Below, one piece after another: positions 7,714 to 15,573 of a stretch of DNA of 22,424 bases. Source of the DNA: Treponema sp. UBA3819 (GTDB lineage: Bacteria > Spirochaetota > Spirochaetia > Treponematales > Treponemataceae); contig DFDV01000044.1 of the NCBI GenBank assembly GCA_002369025.1, forward strand, positions 1-22,424, written 5' to 3'. Positions within the stretch are counted from its first letter, which is position 1; the number at the start of each line of letters is the position of its first letter. A program made the translations under genes and the position numbers. The notes under the pieces are model-generated. The model worked only from the letters and a program-made list of their open reading frames with translations. It had not been told where the DNA came from and did not search any database.

Positions 7714-8904
7714 TTAGAGTCCCCGTGCCCAGGCATAGGTGCTCAGGTAGGGATCCGGCTTAACGGCGCCCGGTGTAGACCAGATTTCATTGATAAGGCC
7801 GTTTTCATTGATTTTTCCAATGCGTACCTGTTTGTAAAGGTGCTGGTTTGCGCCGTCAATGGTAACCGTGCCTTCAGGAGCAGTAAAACTTAAGCCCTTG
7901 CAGGCCATGCGAACTTCTTCCACATCAAAACTGCCGGCCTTTTCACAGGCTGCCGCCCACATATAAACGGCTATGTATCCGGCTTCGATGGGGTCTCCTG
8001 TAAAACGGTTTTCGCCATAGGTTTTCTTGTAGTCTGAAACGAATTCCTTGTTGCGGTCTGTCTCCGTAGTTTCGTAATAGTTCCAGGCAACCAGATGTCC
8101 TGCAAGGTTTTTTGCGCCGATAATGTTTACTTCTTCTTCAGCGATAGAAAAACTCATGACCGGAACTGTGGCGGAAGTAATGCCTGCCTGTGTAAGCTGA
8201 TTAAAGAAGGCAATATTTGAGTCTCCGTTCAGCGTATTCAGAATGACATCCGGTTTTTCCTGCTTGATTTCTGCAATGATTTTTGCAAAGTCCTGATGTC
8301 CCATGGGAGTGTATTCTTCGCCCACACAGTCTCCGCCAAGCTGGGCAATCTGTGCCTTGATGATGCGGTTTGCGGTTCTGGGGAAAACATAGTCACTTCC
8401 CACCAGAAAGACCTTGCGGCCGTAGTGTTCAACGCAGTAGTCTACGGCGGGAACAACCTGCTGGTTTGGCGAAGCACCCATGTACATGATGTTGGGGCTG
8501 GCTTCCATACCCTCATACTGAACCGGGTACCACAAAAGTCCGTAAAGCTCTTCAAAAACCGGTTTTACAGCCTTGCGGGAAGCGGATGTCCAGCAGCCGA
8601 ATACTGTGGCAACCTTTTCATCCTGCAGCAGTTCCCGGGCTTTTGCCGCAAAAGAGGAGGGATCGCTTTCGCCGTCTTTTTCTACAACTTTAATCTGCTT
8701 TCCCAAAACGCCGCCTGCTTCATTGATTTCTTTTATAGCAAGCAGTTCTGCATCCCGTACAGCAGTTTCACTGATAGCCATGGTTCCGCTCAGCGAATGC
8801 AGTATACCGACTCTTACGCTTTTTGTATCATTCTTTGCACTGCATGCGCCAAAAATAATTGCGGTCATGCCCAGCAGGCATGCAGCTACGATGCTCTTCT
8901 TCAT
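7714..8904 (-). CDS. urtA: UrtA-like urea/short-amide ABC substrate-binding lipoprotein
   Basis: A 396-residue lipoprotein (lipobox FGAC, Cys21) with close likeness to UrtA of the urea ABC importer. Near-signature stretches are GILHSLSGTMAISE (33-46), FGCWTSASRKAV followed by FEELYGLLWYPVQYEG, GSDYVFPRTANRIIKAQ, NTLNGDSNIAFF, FSIAEEEV, the AGHLVAWNYYETT region and the C-terminal KPDPYLSTYAWARGL. In the usual operon urtBCDE follow; here the downstream neighbour is a convergent peptide-binding gene, so the permeases and ATPases are absent from this window. It lies 28 nt downstream of the adenylate cyclase gene on the same strand but has its own promoter. A GGGGG Shine-Dalgarno lies 4 nt before the ATG. 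It may feed a distant transporter or act as a ligand sensor. Confidence 0.93.
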   Translation of the reverse strand: MKKSIVAACLLGMTAIIFGACSAKNDTKSVRVGILHSLSGTMAISETAVRDAELLAIKEINEAGGVLGKQIKVVEKDGESDPSSFAAKARELLQDEKVATVFGCWTSASRKAVKPVFEELYGLLWYPVQYEGMEASPNIMYMGASPNQQVVPAVDYCVEHYGRKVFLVGSDYVFPRTANRIIKAQIAQLGGDCVGEEYTPMGHQDFAKIIAEIKQEKPDVILNTLNGDSNIAFFNQLTQAGITSATVPVMSFSIAEEEVNIIGAKNLAGHLVAWNYYETTETDRNKEFVSDYKKTYGENRFTGDPIEAGYIAVYMWAAACEKAGSFDVEEVRMACKGLSFTAPEGTVTIDGANQHLYKQVRIGKINENGLINEIWSTPGAVKPDPYLSTYAWARGL

Positions 8905-8931
8905 ATGTCCCCCAAAAAAATAATTCCCTAT

Positions 8932-8959
8932 ATTATACGATTTCGTATGTGGTCATCAA
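8932..8959 (-). promoter_or_regulatory. urtA promoter with overlapping palindrome
   Basis: On the - strand: -35 TTGATG (8959-8954), 16-nt spacer, -10 TATAAT (8937-8932), within the last codons and stop of the cyclase gene. A palindrome ATACGA-TT-TCGTAT (8935-8948) overlaps the -10 and spacer and could be an operator. The transcript would have a leader of about 20 nt carrying the GGGGG Shine-Dalgarno. Confidence 0.65.
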
Positions 8960-11959
8960 TCCTTTTCCCTTGATGTCACATTCGATGGGATTACTGAATT
9001 CTACACCGCTTCCCTGAAGCTGCTGGTGTACTGATTCTGATACACGGATTTTGCCAGGAGTACAAACGCTTTCCATGCGGCTGGCGACATTTACCGTGTT
9101 TCCCCATACGTCGTAAATAAATTTTGTCTTTCCGATAACGCCAGCCGTCACCGGACCGCAGTTCAGACCGATTCGGATGTTAAACTGAATCTTTGCAGTC
9201 TTATTGTAGTCCTGCAGATCCTGATACATACCCTTGGCAAAGTTTACCATAATTTCAGCATGTTTTTCTACAGGTGACGGTATACCGCAGGCCGCCATGT
9301 AAGCGTCTCCGATTGTCTTGATTTTTTCCACTCCCATCTGCTGGGCTCTTTCGTCAAATCGTGAAAACAAATCGTTCAGGGCACCGACAATCTCTTCCGC
9401 CGTGTGACCGCTTGATGTTTTTGTAAAGCTCACGATATCAGAAAAGAGCAGGGTAACGTCGCTGAAGTTTTCAGCGATGGAGTGCATGTCGCCTTTCAGT
9501 TCGTTTGCAATCTTATTGGGCAGAATGGCGCGCAGCAGGTGGTCAGATTTGTCTTTCTCCTGTTCCAGTTCTGCAGTTCTCAGCTGAACCATGCTTTCCA
9601 GACGGATGTTTTCCAGACGGATTGCCCTCTGCTTGAGGAAGAAGATGGCAAAAATGCTTCCCAGAACGATTATGGCCAGAATAATCCAGAATACAGGTCT
9701 CTGCCAGAAGTAGGGCTTCTGAACAAAGAGCATTGTTTCTGCCTGTTCGGAATAAAATCCGTCTCCGTTAATGGCATTGATGAGGAAGGTGTGTTTTCCC
9801 GGTTTTAAGTTGGTGTAGGAGAGGGTACGCTCAAAACTCGGCTCGCTGTATTCGTCCTCAAAGTTTGTCAGCTTGTGGGTAAACTGGATGCGTTCCGGCG
9901 CGTCAAAACTCAAGCCGGTAAATTTAATTTCCACGCGTTTTGTACCCGGCTTAAGTATAATGCCGTCCTGATGATTGGTATAGCGCTTTCCGTCTACCGT
10001 TACGCTTTCAATTTTTACCAGAGGCATGACAGGATTTTCAAAGACGCGCACAGGGTCATAAATCGCGATTCCGTCTACCATGGTAAACCAGAGGCGGCCG
10101 TATTTGTCCGTAAGGCTTTTTGCAGTGGATGTTGGTCCGCTGGAATCCAGACCGTCGTTCTTGTTGTAAAATTTAGTGTTTACCGTAGAAATTCTGCCCG
10201 CATTTGCGTCAAGAATATCCTTAAAGGGTGTGGAGGAAATGCCGTGATTGCTTATCATCCACAGATTGTTCATGCTGTCTGCAAGAATCTGGAAAACGGA
10301 GTCCGTTCCAATGCCGAATTCAGAATTGATGTTTTCAAAGGATGTGGGCATACCGCTGATACTGTCAAATCCAGGACAGCGGGAAATGCCGCTTCCCGTA
10401 CAAATCCAGAAAGCCCCGTCCATATCCTGTGTAATTTTAAAGATGACGTTTCCCGCAAGTCCGTTTTCAGAAGTAATGTGGGAAATAATCCGCTCGTTCT
10501 TCAGCAGGTAAATACCGTTTCCGTCAGTACCAATCCAGATGACATCGTTTGTGTCCTGATACAGGGCCATGACATATTCGTTTTCCAGACCGTCAATCTG
10601 CTTAAAGTTCTTTATGCTGCCGTCTGCATGGATAATGCTTAAGCCCGTGGTGGTGCCGACATAGAGTTCTTCCGGTGAAGTTTCTATTGCAACGCGCACC
10701 TTGTTTCCTGCAAGCCCGTTGTCCGTCGTCCAGCTGCGGATTTGTCCTGTCCTGGGGTTGTAGCGCAACTGACCCGGTTTTGTGTAACAGCTTACCAGAA
10801 TGTCGTTATTTTTTGTTGTCTGTACATCGCGGATACGGATTCCCTTTGTGTAGGCGGTAAGGGTGTTTTCTGTTTCCGCATCGTTTTCATAGCATTTCAT
10901 GCCCGTGTCCGTGCCTACCCAGATCTTTCCCGTCCGGTCTTCGGCAATGCTGTTTACGGCTACCCCCAGTTTCAGCATTTTAAACTTGCCGTGGGTCAGT
11001 TTGCCGACTCCGTAGCGGTCTGTAGCCAGCCAGATATTGTTTTCGCGGTCGCAGATGATTTTGTTGATTTTTGCCATGTGCAGAACCGGATTGTTGTATT
11101 CGTAGTAACGGCCGTTGTTGTAGGTGACGATTCCGTCTTCCGTACCGAACCAGATGGTGCCGTTTCCGTCCAGATAGCTTGCCGTTGCGGGACTGCGGTC
11201 AAGTTTTGTGCCCGTGGTCATTTTTTCTACCGCGCCATTGTTCATCCGGATTAGTCCCTGTTCAGCTAGTCCAACCCAGAATGAGCCCTGAGTATCCTGA
11301 CAGATTGTCGTAGCAAAATAAATGCCGTACTTGTCCAGTTCCGGGCGGGTGTGGAAAATTCCGTCAGTGAACATAAAAAGTCCGCGTTCATTTGCCGTTA
11401 AAAGCCAGACCCGTCCGCCTGTGTCGCAGTAAAGCTGGGTGGCAATAATTCCCTTGGAAACGGTACCTGCCTCAAACTGAGGAGTAATCAGGTGGCCGCT
11501 TGGCGTAATGTACACAATTCCTGCGGCAGTTCCAACCCAGATGTTTCCCTGTCTGTCTTCCACCAGTGCCCGGACGGAATTGTTGGGAAGTCCGTTCTGC
11601 ATGGTGTAATGCTTGTTGTTTCCATCGGGCGCAATTTTCTGTACGCCCTCATCGTTGGAACCAATCCAGAGGTTTCCCTGGGTATCTTCAATCATGGTAC
11701 GTACGGAAATGAACTTTAAATCATTGTCCTTTGACTGCTTGAGTGTGGTAAAGGCAACGCCGTCAAATTTTACCAGACCCTCGTAGGTACCGATGTTGAT
11801 GTATCCGTCTTTTGTCTGCAGCAGGTCGGTTACCGTTGTTCCGGAAAGTCCTCCAAAACTGCTCCAGGACTGATACACGTAATTGTCAAAAAATGAATTT
11901 TGCGCGAATGCTCCGCAGAAAAATGCCAGAGCCGCAATAGAACATAAAAACTTTTTCAT
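8933..11959 (-). CDS. Membrane sensor adenylate cyclase with periplasmic beta-propellers
   Basis: A 1008-residue protein. After a signal sequence (1-20), residues about 45-630 hold 13 or so propeller repeats of the two-component-regulator type (pattern D..G.(I/L)WVGT, e.g. 91-100, 134-143, 221-230, 340-349, 468-477), enough for two seven-bladed propellers. A Y_Y_Y-like beta domain follows (about 675-745), then one membrane helix (756-775), a coiled-coil linker (777-808) and a class III cyclase domain (832-1008). Catalytic residues are intact: metal Asp841 and Asp885, adenine-selecting Lys881 and Asp950, and transition-state Asn957 and Arg961. The Lys/Asp pair argues for cAMP rather than cGMP. 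It probably converts an extracytoplasmic signal into cAMP. The same propeller type senses glycans in Bacteroidetes hybrid regulators, but the ligand here is unknown. No Shine-Dalgarno; leaderless promoter. Confidence 0.93.
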   Translation of the reverse strand: MKKFLCSIAALAFFCGAFAQNSFFDNYVYQSWSSFGGLSGTTVTDLLQTKDGYINIGTYEGLVKFDGVAFTTLKQSKDNDLKFISVRTMIEDTQGNLWIGSNDEGVQKIAPDGNNKHYTMQNGLPNNSVRALVEDRQGNIWVGTAAGIVYITPSGHLITPQFEAGTVSKGIIATQLYCDTGGRVWLLTANERGLFMFTDGIFHTRPELDKYGIYFATTICQDTQGSFWVGLAEQGLIRMNNGAVEKMTTGTKLDRSPATASYLDGNGTIWFGTEDGIVTYNNGRYYEYNNPVLHMAKINKIICDRENNIWLATDRYGVGKLTHGKFKMLKLGVAVNSIAEDRTGKIWVGTDTGMKCYENDAETENTLTAYTKGIRIRDVQTTKNNDILVSCYTKPGQLRYNPRTGQIRSWTTDNGLAGNKVRVAIETSPEELYVGTTTGLSIIHADGSIKNFKQIDGLENEYVMALYQDTNDVIWIGTDGNGIYLLKNERIISHITSENGLAGNVIFKITQDMDGAFWICTGSGISRCPGFDSISGMPTSFENINSEFGIGTDSVFQILADSMNNLWMISNHGISSTPFKDILDANAGRISTVNTKFYNKNDGLDSSGPTSTAKSLTDKYGRLWFTMVDGIAIYDPVRVFENPVMPLVKIESVTVDGKRYTNHQDGIILKPGTKRVEIKFTGLSFDAPERIQFTHKLTNFEDEYSEPSFERTLSYTNLKPGKHTFLINAINGDGFYSEQAETMLFVQKPYFWQRPVFWIILAIIVLGSIFAIFFLKQRAIRLENIRLESMVQLRTAELEQEKDKSDHLLRAILPNKIANELKGDMHSIAENFSDVTLLFSDIVSFTKTSSGHTAEEIVGALNDLFSRFDERAQQMGVEKIKTIGDAYMAACGIPSPVEKHAEIMVNFAKGMYQDLQDYNKTAKIQFNIRIGLNCGPVTAGVIGKTKFIYDVWGNTVNVASRMESVCTPGKIRVSESVHQQLQGSGVEFSNPIECDIKGKGLMTTYEIV

Positions 11960-11965
11960 ATCTAT

Positions 11966-11994
11966 AGTATAAAACGAAAAGACAGAAAACTCAA
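11966..11994 (-). promoter_or_regulatory. Adenylate cyclase promoter (leaderless geometry)
   Basis: On the - strand: -35 TTGAGT (11994-11989), 17-nt spacer, -10 TATACT (11971-11966), then 6 nt to the ATG at 11959. No Shine-Dalgarno sequence precedes the ATG. It is back to back with the oppB promoter in an 83-nt divergent intergenic region. Confidence 0.75.
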
Positions 11995-12007
11995 ATAAAT
12001 TTCATTT

Positions 12008-12036
12008 TTGACGCAAAAGCGCATTTGTGCTATAGT
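12008..12036 (+). promoter_or_regulatory. oppB promoter (leaderless geometry)
   Basis: -35 TTGACG (12008-12013), 17-nt spacer, -10 TATAGT (12031-12036), then 6 nt to the ATG at 12043. No Shine-Dalgarno. This also decides the start: an in-frame TTG at 12025 falls inside the promoter spacer. Confidence 0.78.
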
Positions 12037-12042
12037 TTATTT

Positions 12043-13209
12043 ATGGAAGAATTTTCGGGCGCCACCCCTGCGGGGTCGGGCCTTACGAGGCTTGCTAACG
12101 CGCGGTGCTTCACTTTCGTTACGCACTTGCTCCGCAACCTCTCCACGCCCTGGCGCGTCTTCAAAGGCAAATTTCCTCTCGGCTCCTTTATCACCAGCCG
12201 CATCATCACCATGTTGGTCATTCTCTTTGTTCTGGGCTGGGCTCTCTTTGCCCTTATGGCCCTTGCCCCCGGAGACATCGTAGACCAGATGATGCAGCAG
12301 CAGCTGCTCAGTCAGACCGGGCCTTCTCAGTCTGCAGGCGGGGGCGGTAACCGGCGGGATGTTTTCAGTGAAGAACAGATTGCAAAACTGCGTGCAGAAA
12401 TGGGCCTTGACCAGCCCTTTACCATTCAGTATTTCAAATGGCTTAAACGCGTCATCGTCCGCCATGATCTGGGGGTCTCCCTCATCAGTAAGGCACCGGT
12501 CAGCTTCCTCATAAAAAGCCGCATCATCAATTCTCTGGTGCTTAACCTTATTTCACTGGTTTTCATCACCATTTTTTCCTTTTTGCTGGGCGTGTATTTT
12601 TCCAGCAAGGCGGGTACCCGCATAGACCTTGCGGCAACATTTTTTGCCCTTTTCTTTCATGCTTTTCCCGGCATCCTCTTACTCATTCTCCTGCAGCTCT
12701 TTGCCTCGGTAAGCGGCCTCTTTCCAGTTACCGCCTATCCGGACTTTCCCATAAGCGAGGCTCCTGCAAAATTTGTTTTCAGTTACAGCTACCATGTCTT
12801 TTTGCCGCTCCTGGCATCTTTTTTGGGTGGCATAGGCGGTACCATGCGCATGATACGCAGTACCATGCTTGACCAGATGGGAATGCCCTATATCATGGCA
12901 CTCAGAGCCCGGGGCATTTCGGAAGGCCGCGTCTATCTGCACCATGCCTTCAGAAACACTTTAAATCCCTACATCACAGGAAGTGCAAATCTTCTTGCCA
13001 GCCTCTTTTCAGGCTCTCTTGTACTGGAAATCATCTTTGCCTATCCGGGAATCGGCCGTCTTATGTACGATGCAGTCATGCAGCAGGATGTAAACCTTGT
13101 CCTTGCAAACAATATGTTCATCTCAGCCCTTGTACTTGCCGGCATGACTATTTCTGATATTCTGCTTGCTCTGGTGGACCCCCGCATCCGTTACGGCCGG
13201 GAAGGCTGA
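12043..13209 (+). CDS. oppB: OppB/DppB-type peptide ABC transporter permease
   Basis: A 388-residue inner-membrane permease. The family N-terminal membrane helix and APGD motif (SRIITMLVILFVLGW, then LMALAPGDIV) begin only near residue 50, whereas normal OppB starts within a few residues of this helix. The extra 45 or so residues are encoded by GC-rich palindromic sequence that looks like an in-frame repeat insertion. Later features are typical: MGLDQPFTIQYFKWLKRV, the EAA loop ALRARGISEGRVYLHHAFRNTLNPY that contacts the ATPase, and the C-terminal YPGIGRLMYDAV and LVDPRIRYG. A cytoplasm-facing loop near 88-106 (Gln/Gly-rich) is longer than usual. Partner permease and ATPase are the OppC-OppD fusion 6 kb downstream, with three lipoprotein genes in between. 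Convergent with the legumain-type gene, with 6 nt between stops. Confidence 0.92.
   Translation: MEEFSGATPAGSGLTRLANARCFTFVTHLLRNLSTPWRVFKGKFPLGSFITSRIITMLVILFVLGWALFALMALAPGDIVDQMMQQQLLSQTGPSQSAGGGGNRRDVFSEEQIAKLRAEMGLDQPFTIQYFKWLKRVIVRHDLGVSLISKAPVSFLIKSRIINSLVLNLISLVFITIFSFLLGVYFSSKAGTRIDLAATFFALFFHAFPGILLLILLQLFASVSGLFPVTAYPDFPISEAPAKFVFSYSYHVFLPLLASFLGGIGGTMRMIRSTMLDQMGMPYIMALRARGISEGRVYLHHAFRNTLNPYITGSANLLASLFSGSLVLEIIFAYPGIGRLMYDAVMQQDVNLVLANNMFISALVLAGMTISDILLALVDPRIRYGREG
12052..12135 (+). repeat. GC-rich palindromic repeat inside oppB
   Basis: GC-rich segment within the first 45 codons of oppB, including ACCCC-TGC-GGGGT (12064-12076) followed by CGGGCCTTACGAGGCT (12077-12092). The second copy in the oppCD linker has the same order: a CCCC-N3-GGGG hairpin, then CGGGCTTTTCGTGGTT (20291-20306), matching 12 of 16 positions. 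Exact repeat ends cannot be set from two copies. Confidence 0.5.
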
Positions 13210-13215
13210 TTCTAA

Positions 13216-15573
13216 CTAGGGTGCCTGAAAAAAACTATTAAGGCTAGTCTTAGAAAGAATGCCGAAGAGAGAGGCATTTATAATCTGCACATGACTTCCC
13301 GTCGTGTTTTTTGCAACATTTTCGTAGACTTCGGCAAAAGTACAGTCTGGAAGTTTCTCGTAAAAAGCCAGCACATTTTTTGTAAAGCGGTTTGTCATGT
13401 AGGTGCGCAGTTTTGCATTGTAGACATCCGCCATGGATTCTTCCTGGGCATTTGATGCCGTAAGGGCAAGCACGCCGGGAATGCCATTGTGTCCGTCTGT
13501 AGTCTGCGTTATTGCCTGTGCCACACTCAGGGCATAGCAGGTTTCTACCATTAAGAAAAGCTGCCTGTATGACTTCGCCTTATACATGCTGCTGATAGTG
13601 TCGTAGAGCATGGCGGTGGTAAAGTTCTTTTCTTTTCCCTGTTCCTGTTTTCCATCCCATAAAAACCAGCCGCTGGAAGAATCGCCTTTGTTATTCGTGC
13701 CGTGTCCTGACCAGAAAATAAAGACATTGGTGTGATTGTCTCCGTTCAGTACCGGCGGATTTTTCCCCTTTCTGGAATCATCCTTTACGCTTGCGGCATA
13801 GGCTGTGGTCAGGTTTTGTGTTACCTTGCCTTTTAAAATGTCCTGAAGGTCTGCTGTAGTCAGTTCTGAGATTTTGTAGTCAATCTCTACATTCTGGTAG
13901 AGGTTGGGACCGCTTTCGCTCACTTCTATTACGCCGCCGGTCTGGCCTGCTATGTCATCTGCCATAATCAGTATGATTTTGTCATCGGTGTAATTGTTCT
14001 TTTTGAGCGTCTGGTAGACGTGGAGGGCATCTGCCTGATGCCGGTAATTAGTCAGATTGTTTTTGTTTGCAGAGGCCGCAATGATCACCGCCAGGGAGTC
14101 CCTGTGACTTTCATACTGGTACTGAGAGTCATCTCCTTCTTCTGTCAGTTCTTCAATAACAGTCTGAGCCTTCCATGCGGCCGTCATCTGCGACACCCTT
14201 GCAGAGCCTTTTTCGCTCAAATATTCAATAGGAACAAAATTTCTTCCAATAACTTCCCACTGCATGTAGACTGAGCAGACAATGGATGTCCATGTGTCCT
14301 TGTCAAAGGTCAGGGGACCGGATGCTCCAACAATCTGCCGGGGAAAAGTTTTTTCGCCTTTTTTCAGGGTAGAAAAAATGCTTTTCATGCCGTAGGAAGT
14401 CCAGAGGGGAATATCGCTTTCGGTAAGTTCATTTGTGGTCAGATTCTGCAGGGCTTCCTGTACGCTCTTGTTGTCAAAAAAATGCTCTCCCTTTACCGGG
14501 TGCTTAATACACCAGTAAACCGACAGGGCTGTCAGCATAAGCGCATCGTATAACTGGGCATCCCCTGAAGCAGGCAATACTCCGTAGCGGGCCTGACAGG
14601 CAGTCTGAAATCCTGTGGAGGGGTCTGCATAGAGGGAGAGACCTGTCAGACCTTCTGCTTCCGGCATGGTAAGGATTTCATGATTTAATGCACTGTCACC
14701 AAAATAGAGTTTTGGAAGTGCCTTGCCTTCTTTTTTCAGTTGAGCGTATTTGGAAAGGAGATAGCTTACATCTTCTGTTCCTTCCATGGCACAGATTGCA
14801 TAATCTGCCTCGCTGGAAAGAAGTGACTGCACGGCTTCTTCCTTTTCTGTTATTGGAATTTCGCTTATATCATAGTCTGTCGGCCGGGTTTCTATGGTTT
14901 TATAGCGGAAATTTCCAACCAGCTCCAGCCTGTCTGATACAGAAGACACCTGAAAAGGCATCCAGAGGGTAAACGTTGACCCGTACATGGTTCCCGGTGC
15001 AATCAGGGCAATTTTTGATTTTTTTATAGTGGTTTGAGACTGGGCGGTATTTCTTGTAATGATGATGGAAAGGACTGCCTGTATTTTGGAGATGTCACAT
15101 TCGCTGAGAACCCAGAGAAAAGGTTCTTTTACATCGCTGTCTGCCGTCACTGAGTATTTTCGCAAAATCTGCTCTGAAGTTGATATTGTGGAAATTATGG
15201 GCTTGCGCTTAGGCAGGCAGATACCGGCAAAGGTGTCGGTTGTTGAAGATTTTGTCAGCCCGACTATAGAAAAAATGTCGTTTCTTGCCGCAAGGATTCT
15301 TGCCGTTTCTTTTACATCAATGTTGTCTTCGTCATACCATTCATAGTCAAGGACAAATTTTTCATCATCCAGTGCTTCTTCAAGATTTCTGGCAAACCAG
15401 GAGGCAATTCTTTCGCTTTCTGCTTTTTTTGCCGGGCTGGAGAGGGGCAGGACCAGGGCCACTTTTACATGACGAATTCCGTCATCTGAATTTCCGTCAT
15501 TTGAACATGAGAAAAAGGATAAAAGAAGAAATGCTGCCAGCAGGACTGGCGTAAATTTACTTTTTATTTTCAT
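13216..15573 (-). CDS. Lipoprotein fusing a type 1 periplasmic-binding domain to a legumain-like (C13) cysteine peptidase
   Basis: 785 residues. Signal peptide with lipobox FFSC (Cys23) and an acidic tether. Residues about 36-455 resemble a LivJ/UrtA-type binding domain: VALVLPLSSPAKK at its start, IVGLTKSSTT, a central APGTMYGST strand and the characteristic GPLTFDKD (419-426). Residues about 490-785 form a C13 peptidase domain: LAVIIAASANKNN (494-506), the diagnostic NYRHQADALHVYQTL (509-523) and IILIMADDIAG (533-543), catalytic His624 in FWSGHG, catalytic Cys679 in VETC and ALTASNAQEES (703-713). Both dyad residues are present. C13 enzymes cleave after Asn or act as transamidases (GPI8). 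The gene starts inside the upstream lipoprotein gene (17-nt overlap) with an AAAGGAG ribosome-binding site, so the two are co-expressed. Function inferred: ligand-controlled envelope protease or transpeptidase. Confidence 0.88.
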   Translation of the reverse strand: MKIKSKFTPVLLAAFLLLSFFSCSNDGNSDDGIRHVKVALVLPLSSPAKKAESERIASWFARNLEEALDDEKFVLDYEWYDEDNIDVKETARILAARNDIFSIVGLTKSSTTDTFAGICLPKRKPIISTISTSEQILRKYSVTADSDVKEPFLWVLSECDISKIQAVLSIIITRNTAQSQTTIKKSKIALIAPGTMYGSTFTLWMPFQVSSVSDRLELVGNFRYKTIETRPTDYDISEIPITEKEEAVQSLLSSEADYAICAMEGTEDVSYLLSKYAQLKKEGKALPKLYFGDSALNHEILTMPEAEGLTGLSLYADPSTGFQTACQARYGVLPASGDAQLYDALMLTALSVYWCIKHPVKGEHFFDNKSVQEALQNLTTNELTESDIPLWTSYGMKSIFSTLKKGEKTFPRQIVGASGPLTFDKDTWTSIVCSVYMQWEVIGRNFVPIEYLSEKGSARVSQMTAAWKAQTVIEELTEEGDDSQYQYESHRDSLAVIIAASANKNNLTNYRHQADALHVYQTLKKNNYTDDKIILIMADDIAGQTGGVIEVSESGPNLYQNVEIDYKISELTTADLQDILKGKVTQNLTTAYAASVKDDSRKGKNPPVLNGDNHTNVFIFWSGHGTNNKGDSSSGWFLWDGKQEQGKEKNFTTAMLYDTISSMYKAKSYRQLFLMVETCYALSVAQAITQTTDGHNGIPGVLALTASNAQEESMADVYNAKLRTYMTNRFTKNVLAFYEKLPDCTFAEVYENVAKNTTGSHVQIINASLFGILSKTSLNSFFQAP

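Noticed and set aside
8296..8973. 225-residue + strand frame opposite urtA
   Set aside because: Antisense shadow of a very well conserved UrtA gene, with no ribosome-binding site or family likeness.
9875..10642. 255-residue + strand frame opposite the cyclase
   Set aside because: Antisense shadow of the propeller repeats; composition and lack of signals argue against a gene.
12025..12042. TTG start at 12025 for oppB
   Set aside because: It falls within the spacer of the oppB promoter, upstream of the expected start of transcription.
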